Source of the DNA: an uncultured Bdellovibrio sp. | GTDB lineage: Bacteria; Bdellovibrionota; Bdellovibrionia; Bdellovibrionales; Bdellovibrionaceae | Reading direction: 5' to 3' | NCBI GenBank assembly: GCA_937871355.1 | Contig: CALMPX010000332.1 | Coordinates: 1-13,425 of the forward strand | DNA length: 13,425 nucleotides | Translations under genes and position numbers: made by a program | Shown here: positions 1 through 6,663 of the stretch, one piece after another | How the letters are laid out: each line of letters starts with the position of its first letter | Numbering within the stretch: position 1 is the stretch's first letter | The notes under the pieces: generated by a model | What the model saw: only the letters and a program-made list of their open reading frames with translations | Told to the model about the DNA's origin: nothing | Databases searched by the model: none

Positions 1-2
1 CC

Positions 3-1133
3 GAGAACAAGAATTCGATGAAAGTCGACACGACTTTGTTCGATGAATCGTTAACAGATTTTATACTTTATGTTTTAACAGGCAAAGTCGAATTAGAAGA
101 CCCGACGGATAAAATTCGTACAAAATTAGGTTCGGTGAAATGGCCTCAGGTTATTAAATCAGCCAAGGGTTATTGTCTGTCAGCCTGGAAGTACGCGGAA
201 CATGCAGAATCTTGTGGTGTTGATTTTGAGGATAAAAACGCGGACGCTGAAGCCGCCGTTTACAGTTTACGCCCGCTTCTCACTTCATCGATTATTGCCA
301 GTTACAACGAGCTCAGCATGAAACAAAAAAGTAATCTGGTTCAAAGTATACCAATGATTTTATCGAGCATGAATTTGCCTTCCGAGAAAATTATTGAATC
401 GATGCTCGTCGATTCAAATCCACTCCATAATGGAATGCTCAATATTAATAAATTCACCGACCTCATTTTATCATCAACCTTACAAAGTCGGGGAGAAGTC
501 TACCAGCTTTATACAGGTATGACTCAACATCTTCAGCAGTACGGCGTAACAGATTCGTTCGCTGAAGCCTATTTCGACTATTTAATCGAGTATAACGGCG
601 AACTCAGAGATAATTCTCCATTTTATAAAACATTAGCGCAAGCGGCGGTCAATAACCCTGATATTCAAGTGGCGGTGAAGGATCAAAATAGCATTTGGAT
701 TCTGCCATCAAAGACGGCTTTACCGATTAAAGTGTTTAATCAAATTCAAGCTCGTCAAATTATTTTTATGGGCTGCGATAATCATAAAAATATTCATGTC
801 GAACAATTTTTTCAGAAAGCCGAAAAGCTGATGCTAGTTAACGAGTGTGACCAAACAGTGGAATATAATTTTGAATCTTTATTCCATGATGGCATTAAAG
901 CTTTCATAGGCAAAAATCATAAATTTAATTTCGTCCAACTGCACGTGCCGTCTTTAGAAATGATACGAAAGGACTTGGCGCCTTCACAAAATTATTTTGA
1001 ATTAGTTAAAAATCGAGATATCAGCCGCAAAGAATTTAAAACTTTAGGTTGGAGCAAAGTTCAATGGAAAAAAGACCTCCAAGCTTATCGCCCGGAAGCC
1101 GTCGTCGATGCCATAGAGTATTTTAGGAATTAA
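3..1133 (+). CDS. Hypothetical protein, probably 5'-partial
   Basis: I do not recognise this protein. The first ATG in frame is at 18 and gives 371 residues, but the frame is open back to the window edge and no Shine-Dalgarno sequence precedes that ATG. The real start may therefore lie outside the window. The protein looks soluble: there is no signal peptide, no long hydrophobic segment, and it has a mixed charged and hydrophobic composition that suggests a mostly helical N-terminal half. There are few cysteines and no catalytic signature that I can identify. Counting from the ATG, a beta-rich stretch around residues 220-260 (VAVKDQNSIWILPS, then RQIIFMGCDN) looks like a small alpha/beta fold. 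The C-terminus is basic and helical. The gene converges on panD, and the last four bases (TTAA, 1130-1133) are shared with the panD stop. Nothing in the context points to a function. Confidence is high that it is a gene and nil on its role. Confidence 0.8.
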   Translation, partial: ENKNSMKVDTTLFDESLTDFILYVLTGKVELEDPTDKIRTKLGSVKWPQVIKSAKGYCLSAWKYAEHAESCGVDFEDKNADAEAAVYSLRPLLTSSIIASYNELSMKQKSNLVQSIPMILSSMNLPSEKIIESMLVDSNPLHNGMLNINKFTDLILSSTLQSRGEVYQLYTGMTQHLQQYGVTDSFAEAYFDYLIEYNGELRDNSPFYKTLAQAAVNNPDIQVAVKDQNSIWILPSKTALPIKVFNQIQARQIIFMGCDNHKNIHVEQFFQKAEKLMLVNECDQTVEYNFESLFHDGIKAFIGKNHKFNFVQLHVPSLEMIRKDLAPSQNYFELVKNRDISRKEFKTLGWSKVQWKKDLQAYRPEAVVDAIEYFRN

Positions 1134-1519
1134 TACATCGATTTTTTATCTCTTTTTTCTTTACGTTTTTCGGCAAAGTTATTTTTACTATCAACGAACA
1201 CCACGGTTGGTTCATGTGAATGCGCTTTCGCTAAAGGGATCGAAGCGTAAGCGACAATGATCACCACATCGCCTTTTTGAACGTGTCTCGCCGCAGCCCC
1301 ATTTAAACAAATTTGCTGCTTTTTGCCTTCGATCACGTAAGTTGAAAAACGGGCGCCATTATTACAATTAAGTATATCGACTTTTTGATTCACATGAAGT
1401 TTTGCTTTTTTAATCAAAGCTTTGTCGATGGACACAGATCCTTCATAGGTTAAGTCAGCATCAGTCACCGTAGCGCGGTGAATTTTTGAGTACATCATTT
1501 CTATTTTGATATCATTCAT
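1130..1519 (-). CDS. panD: Aspartate 1-decarboxylase (pyruvoyl-dependent)
   Basis: Converts L-aspartate to beta-alanine, the amine half of pantothenate, in the cytoplasm. The family makes a proenzyme that cleaves itself at Gly-Ser to form the pyruvoyl cofactor. That site is visible as YEGS, with the bond between Gly27 and Ser28. Other family motifs are KIHRATVTDADL (12-23), NGARFSTYV (54-62) and NGAAAR (73-78). At 129 residues it is normal length. The last dozen residues (EKRKEKRDKKSMY) are unusually charged compared with E. coli PanD. The start is chosen from a GGAGG sequence about 6 bases upstream of the ATG at 1519. The Met pair at residues 8-9 is a less likely start. The ATG overlaps the coaX stop as ATGA, so translation is probably coupled. 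It is the last gene of the operon and converges on the unknown gene to its left with overlapping stops. Confidence 0.97.
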   Translation of the reverse strand: MNDIKIEMMYSKIHRATVTDADLTYEGSVSIDKALIKKAKLHVNQKVDILNCNNGARFSTYVIEGKKQQICLNGAAARHVQKGDVVIIVAYASIPLAKAHSHEPTVVFVDSKNNFAEKRKEKRDKKSMY

Positions 1520-2310
1520 TGGTCGCCTCCTGCATTAAGCGATAAAGCAATTAAGTTTCCTTTTAAAACCAGATCGGGAATAATCACGTCAAATATTTTT
1601 TCTTTTTCAAACATCGCTGATAATCCTCCGGTTCCGATAACAAAGGGTTTTTCATTTTTAAAACATTCAGCGGAAATACGTGTGATAATTTCGCGCATAG
1701 ACCCTAGGTGTCCATAGAAAAGACCGCTTTGCAAACTTTCAACTGTTGAAAGGCCCAAGACTTGGTTGCGGGGTACGATTTCGACCGAAGGAAGCTTCGC
1801 TGTCTTGGCTTCTAAAGATTCCATTGATAATTTAAGACCCGCAATAATGGATCCGCCCATATAATCTTTTTCCGCCGTCACGGCACAAAAAGTTGTCGCT
1901 GTGCCTAAGTCCACCAAGATTAAGTTTTTTCCCGGATATAAATGAGTGGCGGCGATAGAATTGGCAATACGATCGGCACCGACCTCAAGCGGGTTGCGGT
2001 ATTTAATTCTTAAACCGGTTTTGACTCCGGCTTGCAGAATGAACGGATTGATATTGAAATATTTTTGGCAAGCTCCTCGTAATGAATAAATCACATCCGG
2101 CACAACTGAGCAAAATACGATCTGCTTGATTTTAGTTGGATCGATATTGTTTTCTTTTAAAACAGTGCGAAGAAAAATACCGACTTCGTCTGATGAAGAT
2201 CCTTGTTTAGAATTTCTGCGAAAAGCCAGAAGCATTTTTTCTTTTCCGATAGGTCCTTCGAAGACTCCGCCATAAATTTGAGTGTTTCCTACATCCAGTG
2301 AGAGGATCAT
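1516..2310 (-). CDS. coaX: Type III pantothenate kinase
   Basis: Phosphorylates pantothenate to 4'-phosphopantothenate, the first step of CoA synthesis proper. The type III (CoaX) kinases are ASKHA-fold enzymes that are generally not inhibited by CoA. The phosphate-binding N-terminus is LDVGNT (5-10). Substrate and catalytic motifs are NPLEVGADR (106-114, with the usual catalytic Asp in GADR), VDLGTATT (133-140) and GGSIIAGL (152-159). The C-terminal PDLVLKGN (245-252) matches the family's PDL-LKGL. Length (264 residues) is typical. The start at 2310 is supported by AAGGAG five bases upstream. Its start overlaps the coaBC stop and its stop overlaps the panD start, each by four bases (ATGA). 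In this operon it links pantothenate production directly to CoA production. Confidence 0.96.
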   Translation of the reverse strand: MILSLDVGNTQIYGGVFEGPIGKEKMLLAFRRNSKQGSSSDEVGIFLRTVLKENNIDPTKIKQIVFCSVVPDVIYSLRGACQKYFNINPFILQAGVKTGLRIKYRNPLEVGADRIANSIAATHLYPGKNLILVDLGTATTFCAVTAEKDYMGGSIIAGLKLSMESLEAKTAKLPSVEIVPRNQVLGLSTVESLQSGLFYGHLGSMREIITRISAECFKNEKPFVIGTGGLSAMFEKEKIFDVIIPDLVLKGNLIALSLNAGGDQ

Positions 2311-3539
2311 AAAGACTCCTTGTTTAATGATAAGGTGATCAAGGCATAAGACAGATCAGTTATAGATAAATTTTTCTGTATTTCTTTTTTTGAATACAGA
2401 TTAAAAACATGATGAGCGGTGTGAACTTGTTTCCAATCATTATGAACAACATAATCACATTGAGCTTTTTCAAACAGATTATTTATTTTCATTTGAATAT
2501 CGCTGCCAGTAGCTTGAGATGTTAATTTAAAGCCCACTAATTTTGATTGTGGTGATATTTTTTTTATTTTATCAATTATTTTTGGATTTTTAACCAATTT
2601 AATTTCGATGATATCAGCTGAGCTATCAATTTTTCCAGTTTGAGCTTGAGCCACTGAATAATCACTCACCGCCGCCGTATGAATAATAAGATCAAAATGA
2701 TTCTTAAGCAGAGATGTTAATTTTTGATCTAAATCTTTATATGTTACAAAAGTTTCAACCGTATTCGTCAATAAAGGACGAACAGCGTTTTCAGCGCAAA
2801 GATAAGTCACATCAAATCCCGCATTGATAAATTGATCAGCCAAGATAGATGCGGTTTTTCCTGTTCTTTTATTGGTGATGACGCGAATATCATCAATCGG
2901 TTCTTGGGTTCCGCCTGAAGTGATCAACACCTTAAATAATTTTTGGGTGTTGGGAACCGGACTTCGTGTTGGAGTCGATGAATGAGCATGTAGGCGTGAA
3001 ATCACTTCGTTATACATGAGATCAGGTTCAAGCAATCGACCGTAACCGACTTCTCCACAGGCTAATACACCAGAAGCTGTTTCTAAAATTTCAACTCCCA
3101 TCGCTTTAAGTTCAGCGATCGATTTTTGTGTCGCTGGATGCATGTACATTTTGGTGTTCATCGCTGGAGCTAATAAAAAAGGTTTTTCAAAGTCATGAGC
3201 TAAGAAAATTGTGGAAAGTAAATCGTCACCGACGCCTTGGCTCATTTTATTAATGGTGTTCGCGGTGGCTGGCGCCACTAAAATCAAATCAGCCCAGCGT
3301 GCTAGGTGGATGTGTTCCATGGCGTGTCCCGCCTCAAAAGTGTCGGCATAAACTGGTTGTCCGGTTAAGCCTTCGATGGTGGCTGGACCAACAAATTTTT
3401 GTGCCGAAGCCGACATGGCCACTTTCACGTTAAAATTATTTTGAATGAGCTTACTGATGAGTGAGCAAACTTTGTATCCAGCAATCGAGCCGGACATCAA
3501 AATCAGAATATTTTGTTTGGGTGAATTAGATGGTGACAT
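2307..3539 (-). CDS. coaBC: Bifunctional phosphopantothenoylcysteine decarboxylase / phosphopantothenate-cysteine ligase
   Basis: Joins cysteine to 4'-phosphopantothenate (CoaB) and decarboxylates the product to 4'-phosphopantetheine (CoaC, an FMN enzyme). The N-terminal CoaC domain (about 8-185) shows SGSIAGYK (16-23), catalytic His76 in HIHLARWAD, PAMN (125-128) and the substrate-clamp motif GVLACGEVGYGR (157-168) with Cys161. A Ser/Pro/Thr-rich linker (about 186-202) leads to the CoaB domain (203-410). CoaB shows TSGGTQEPIDDIR (207-219), ITN (221-223), HTAAVSDY (287-294) and the lysine-rich IKLVKNPK (313-320). The loop after ITN reads KRTGK rather than the common N-x-SSGK or STG form, which is mildly unusual. 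Length (410 residues) is normal. The start at 3539 has no strong ribosome-binding site and overlaps panC by 14 bases, so it probably depends on coupled translation. Confidence 0.96.
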   Translation of the reverse strand: MSPSNSPKQNILILMSGSIAGYKVCSLISKLIQNNFNVKVAMSASAQKFVGPATIEGLTGQPVYADTFEAGHAMEHIHLARWADLILVAPATANTINKMSQGVGDDLLSTIFLAHDFEKPFLLAPAMNTKMYMHPATQKSIAELKAMGVEILETASGVLACGEVGYGRLLEPDLMYNEVISRLHAHSSTPTRSPVPNTQKLFKVLITSGGTQEPIDDIRVITNKRTGKTASILADQFINAGFDVTYLCAENAVRPLLTNTVETFVTYKDLDQKLTSLLKNHFDLIIHTAAVSDYSVAQAQTGKIDSSADIIEIKLVKNPKIIDKIKKISPQSKLVGFKLTSQATGSDIQMKINNLFEKAQCDYVVHNDWKQVHTAHHVFNLYSKKEIQKNLSITDLSYALITLSLNKESL

Positions 3540-4287
3540 TGTCGATGAGCCTGACCCCTTCTAGAAAAGCAGCGACGAAACGTCGTCCGTCGATCTCTTC
3601 TAAATAATCCACTTTAAATCCCGCTTCATTTAAAATATTTTGAGCCTCAACGGCTGATTTGGCAGTAGTGATAGTTTTATAAATAAGAGCTGCTTTTCCA
3701 CGCCCTTCTTTTGATAAACGGGTATTGCGCGAACTCATGGCTAAACCGGAAGATTCGCGTAATGTTGGACCACGGCGGATTTCCAGCGGCATAAAGAAAG
3801 CTTTGGTCATATCTTCGATGAGGCGAAGTTGTTGGAAATCTTTTTCACCAAAATAAGCTTTTTGTGGTTTTACAATATTTAATAATTTCATCACCACAGA
3901 TAAAACACCGTCAAAGTGTCCAGGTCGGGCGGCTCCGCAAAGAATTTTTGAAAAACTATTTTCGGTCATCACATAACGGTAATTGTCTGGATACATTTCT
4001 TTATAATCAGGATAGAAAACCGCCGCCACGCCACATTCAGCCGCCAGTGCAAAATCAGCTTCGAAGGTGCGCGGGTATTTTTCTAAATCTTGAGGATCGT
4101 TAAACTGGGTAGGATTGACAAAAATACTTAATACCGTTGAATCATTTTCATGAACTGATTGTTTTAATAGACTGGCATGCCCTGCATGAAGGGCACCCAT
4201 GGTGGGAACAAAGCCCACGGTGCCTTTCACATTTTTTCTGAAAGAATCGTATTCAGCAATCGATTTAAGAACTAAGGGTTTATTCAT
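3526..4287 (-). CDS. panC: Pantothenate synthetase (pantoate--beta-alanine ligase)
   Basis: Condenses pantoate with beta-alanine using ATP, through a pantoyl-adenylate, to give pantothenate. From the ATG at 4287 the protein has 253 residues. Its motifs are FVPTMGALHAGH (26-37, the HIGH-type ATP site with His34 and His37), SIFVNPTQFN (54-63), RPGHFDGV (121-128), FGEKDFQQL (146-154) and the KMSKS-like SGLAMSSRN (180-188). The open frame runs 28 codons further upstream. I chose the later ATG because that extra sequence is not PanC-like and lies wholly inside panB, and because AAGGAA sits about 8 bases before the ATG. The C-terminal domain is about 30 residues shorter than in E. coli PanC but ends normally (VRLIDNVTI). 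It overlaps panB by 8 bases and coaBC by 14. Confidence 0.96.
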   Translation of the reverse strand: MNKPLVLKSIAEYDSFRKNVKGTVGFVPTMGALHAGHASLLKQSVHENDSTVLSIFVNPTQFNDPQDLEKYPRTFEADFALAAECGVAAVFYPDYKEMYPDNYRYVMTENSFSKILCGAARPGHFDGVLSVVMKLLNIVKPQKAYFGEKDFQQLRLIEDMTKAFFMPLEIRRGPTLRESSGLAMSSRNTRLSKEGRGKAALIYKTITTAKSAVEAQNILNEAGFKVDYLEEIDGRRFVAAFLEGVRLIDNVTI

Positions 4288-5071
4288 AGGAATGTTCCTT
4301 ATCGGGGAATGTTCCCGCGCGAACCTCTGCAACATAAGAGTTGATAGCCTTGATTGTGGCTTCCGCCCCATTTGAATATTTTTTTAAGAATTTGGGTTTG
4401 AAATCCGCATTCAATCCCAACATGTCTTGTAAAACCAAAACTTGTCCCGAAGTGTGATGGCTAGCTCCAATGCCTATCGTGGGAATCTGTAAAGCTAAGG
4501 TAATTTTTTTAGAAAGTTCTGTCGGGATGCATTCTAACACCAGGCTAAAGCATCCCGCTTTCTCTAAAGCGAGAGCATCATTTAAAATATTTTCAGCTCC
4601 AGCATCGTCGCGCCCTTGAATTTTAGGGCCACCTAATTGATGAATCGACTGCGGGGTTAAACCAAGATGTCCCATCACGGGAATTCCTGATTCAACTAAA
4701 TGTTGAATCATTTTCTCGTGGCCTTTAGCCCCTTCGATTTTAATGGCTTGGGCTCCGGCTTTCATCAGAATGCCGGCGGCTTCAACGGCCTGTTTGATTC
4801 CTTTGCGCGTTGATAAAAAAGGCATATCGGCGACGACAAATTTATTCGGAGCACCTTTAGCGACAGCCGCCGTATGAAGCTCCATCATAGCCACGGTCGC
4901 ATGCAATGTCGTCGGGTAACCATGAATCACTTGGGAAACAGAATCTCCAACTAATAAAGTATCTATATCAGAGTTATTTAAAATTTTAGCGAAAGTATAA
5001 TCGTAGCAAGTCACCATGGTGATCTTTTGATTTTTATTTTTAAAACTTTGAAAGTCTAAAATTGTTTTCAT
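4280..5071 (-). CDS. panB: 3-methyl-2-oxobutanoate hydroxymethyltransferase
   Basis: Transfers a one-carbon unit from 5,10-methylenetetrahydrofolate to 2-oxoisovalerate, giving ketopantoate, the first committed step to pantothenate. The family is a metal-dependent TIM barrel that forms a decamer. Visible motifs are VTCYDYTFA (20-28), LLVGDS (39-44, metal-binding Asp43), ADMPF (81-85, Asp82), KIEG (111-114), GHLGLTPQ (134-141), catalytic Glu180 in VLECIP and TIGIGAS (198-204). These line up with the E. coli active-site residues almost position for position. Length (263 residues) is standard. The start at 5071 has AAGGAG about 8 bases upstream and overlaps the stop of the preceding reductase-like gene as ATGA. 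Its product, ketopantoate, is the expected substrate of that neighbour. Confidence 0.97.
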   Translation of the reverse strand: MKTILDFQSFKNKNQKITMVTCYDYTFAKILNNSDIDTLLVGDSVSQVIHGYPTTLHATVAMMELHTAAVAKGAPNKFVVADMPFLSTRKGIKQAVEAAGILMKAGAQAIKIEGAKGHEKMIQHLVESGIPVMGHLGLTPQSIHQLGGPKIQGRDDAGAENILNDALALEKAGCFSLVLECIPTELSKKITLALQIPTIGIGASHHTSGQVLVLQDMLGLNADFKPKFLKKYSNGAEATIKAINSYVAEVRAGTFPDKEHSYE

Positions 5072-5787
5072 TTTAAGAACTCCTTGCTAAAGGCTTGATA
5101 GATCGATTGAAGTGGGGTTCCCGATAAAGCTTCGATATTTTTATTGACGGTGGAAACATCTTTGCGGGCGATGGGACCGGTGAGGGCCAAATTTTTCATA
5201 GCTAAAAAGTTCTCAGTGATTTGCTGAATATAAAGATCAAAAGCTTCCGCTGGCAGGTCATGGTCGTGAGCAATTTTGTAAATTTCAGTCCACAGAATTT
5301 GGGGAAAGTTCCCGGCAGCTACGCACAAAGCATGATAGAGCGGTTTGTTTTCTGCTTTCAGTGGAAACCAAGTATTGGTAAATCCTGGCAAAGCTTCAGA
5401 TAAAGAATCACAACCGGTCAGAGCAAATTGAATTTTTGGATAAAAATCATCGGCGTAAAGTTCGTCAGCAAAACTCATCAGTGGATGAGCTGATGTAACA
5501 CGTGAATCGTGCAAAGCGCCGCTGAAGTGAACCACGCGGGCCTCGTGACCTGCTAAATACTTTTCATAAAAAGGAATAATTGCAGAATCAGAAATCGCCA
5601 GCCAAATGTGAGTGGCTTGGGTTGCATAACGATGAATGGCATGAGGGTCTTGATGGCGATCCCAGTTTAAAATTTTTGATGAATTATTTTTATTAAGATT
5701 AAACCAATGGATTAAGTGCTTTGAAAGCTTTCCAGAGCCGATTAAAAGAATTGTCGCAGAATCACTTCTGCTGTTGGCTTCACTCAT
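5068..5787 (-). CDS. panG: Rossmann/DUF2520 oxidoreductase, probable PanG-type ketopantoate reductase
   Basis: Probably reduces ketopantoate to pantoate with NAD(P)H, the step normally done by PanE or IlvC. The 239-residue protein has an N-terminal Rossmann fold: dinucleotide loop ILLIGSGKLSKHL (13-25), strand IWLAISDSAI (61-70) and VVHFSGAL (85-92), then SAHPLMSF (99-106). A helical C-terminal DUF2520-type domain shows YHALCVAAGNFPQILW (151-166) and the family-like ALTGPIARKD (201-210). PanG of Francisella and Enterococcus is, as I recall, of this family. The position, first in the operon and overlapping panB by four bases, fits the missing step. The frame is open to 5886, but I start at 5787 because GAAGGA sits about 5 bases upstream and the fold begins soon after. 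The structural call is firm. The substrate is inferred from motifs and context, and a role on another 2-oxo acid remains possible. Confidence 0.75.
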   Translation of the reverse strand: MSEANSRSDSATILLIGSGKLSKHLIHWFNLNKNNSSKILNWDRHQDPHAIHRYATQATHIWLAISDSAIIPFYEKYLAGHEARVVHFSGALHDSRVTSAHPLMSFADELYADDFYPKIQFALTGCDSLSEALPGFTNTWFPLKAENKPLYHALCVAAGNFPQILWTEIYKIAHDHDLPAEAFDLYIQQITENFLAMKNLALTGPIARKDVSTVNKNIEALSGTPLQSIYQAFSKEFLK

Positions 5788-5920
5788 ATTTTCCTTCGGT
5801 ACCTGTCGATTATCTAGCTTTCGATCAAGTCCATTTATGAATTTATTTAACAAAAGTGTAACACACTTTTGCCGAAAGTAGAGCATTTACTTAACAATTG
5901 CAATAAGGTAGTTTGAGTCC
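5788..5920. promoter_or_regulatory. Divergent promoter region between the pan/coa operon and the exported-protein gene
   Basis: This 133-base gap must drive both divergent units. On the minus strand a weak sigma70-like match is GTTACA (5862-5857), 17 bases, CATAAA (5839-5834), which would give a leader of about 40 bases before panG. GATAAT lies closer to the gene but lacks a partner. On the plus strand TTGCCG (5869-5874), 17 bases, TAACAA (5892-5897) is a weak match. Both putative -35 elements touch the perfect dyad at 5851-5871. I see no riboswitch-like folding and no other gene here. The hexamers are guesses by eye. Confidence 0.35.
5851..5871. promoter_or_regulatory. Perfect 9+9 bp dyad, candidate operator
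   Basis: CAAAAGTGT (5851-5859) and ACACTTTTG (5863-5871) are exact reverse complements, separated by AAC. A 21-base perfect dyad in the middle of a divergent intergenic region is the usual form of an operator for a dimeric regulator. A terminator is unlikely because no T-run follows in either direction and no gene ends here. It overlaps both putative -35 elements, so one bound protein could affect both transcription units. I do not recognise the motif as a known regulator's site. Confidence 0.5.
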
Positions 5921-6661
5921 ATGAAAAAATTAAAAGCCGCTCATTACATAGCCGCCGTATTTATAGTTGGCCTGATCTCTTTGGTTTACCTTTCTCAAGG
6001 GCAGTCTGAAACAACCGAACCTCTGATCAAATTAAGCTACTTTAAATCCAATTTAGAGGTGGCTCAGGCCATACACAGCACCGTTCAAACCGAGATTAAG
6101 CAGAACAAGCACATCTGGTTCGGTATTGAACCGCAGGCAGAACGTGAAATCGATATTTATAAAGAATTGAAAAATCTGATCGAAAAAGACAATGGCGCTT
6201 TTGACATGGTTTATGTGGATAAAGAACTCAGATTATCAGAGGCCGATCATACTCTGCTTGGTGCCACCATGGTTCGAGAAATAAAAGAGAATTGGGGTCT
6301 TGTTGCCAAAGATCTAGAAGCGAATAAAGGCAAAAATATTTTAGTCATTACCGCCGCCATTTATTCAACCAATTTTATTCCTGAAAATCCTATGGCTAAA
6401 ATGAAAGCCGCCTACGGCTTAAACCCACTGATTTTTTCCATGGGCTACTTTGCCATTAAGCCCGAAGATGAAAGAAAAATAATTTTCCCTTGTATGACAG
6501 ATAACAAAGAAGGAATTGCTGGCTGGGGCTGTTTGATCGTGAACAAAGCCCGAACTCAAAGACGCCGCGTTGACATGGCGAAAATTGACCCACCTTCATC
6601 TTTAATCGCCGGCCTCATGGATAAGACCGGTGAAAAAGATTACATGATTTTGATTCGTTAA
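5921..6661 (+). CDS. Exported or membrane-anchored protein of unknown function
   Basis: I do not recognise this 246-residue protein. It opens with a basic tip (MKKLK) and a hydrophobic stretch of about 18 residues (8-25), then turns polar (SQGQSETTE). This is the pattern of an uncleaved signal anchor or a signal peptide, so the rest probably lies in the periplasm. There is no lipobox cysteine. The body is mixed alpha/beta, with strands at FDMVYVD (94-100) and NILVITAAIYS (139-149). The only two cysteines, Cys191 and Cys204, flank a short glycine-rich loop and could form a disulphide. The start is the first ATG after an in-frame stop at 5909. The ribosome-binding site is poor (AAGG 12 bases away). 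The gene diverges from the pan/coa operon and ends 2 bases from the convergent nucleotidase gene. No enzymatic motif is visible. Confidence 0.85.
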   Translation: MKKLKAAHYIAAVFIVGLISLVYLSQGQSETTEPLIKLSYFKSNLEVAQAIHSTVQTEIKQNKHIWFGIEPQAEREIDIYKELKNLIEKDNGAFDMVYVDKELRLSEADHTLLGATMVREIKENWGLVAKDLEANKGKNILVITAAIYSTNFIPENPMAKMKAAYGLNPLIFSMGYFAIKPEDERKIIFPCMTDNKEGIAGWGCLIVNKARTQRRRVDMAKIDPPSSLIAGLMDKTGEKDYMILIR

Positions 6662-6663
6662 AA

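Noticed and set aside
1105..1147. Possible terminator for the first gene: GTATT/AATAC stem followed by a T6 run
   Set aside because: The stem is only five AT-rich pairs with a 9-base loop, and the T-rich stretch is explained by the lysine-rich panD C-terminus on the other strand.
3864..4103. Open frame of 79 codons on the plus strand
   Set aside because: It lies inside panC on the opposite strand, has no ribosome-binding site and no recognisable content, while panC motifs are intact throughout.
4288..4371. N-terminal extension of panC by 28 codons
   Set aside because: The extension lies wholly inside panB, is not PanC-like, and the ATG at 4287 has its own ribosome-binding site and the normal PanC N-terminus.
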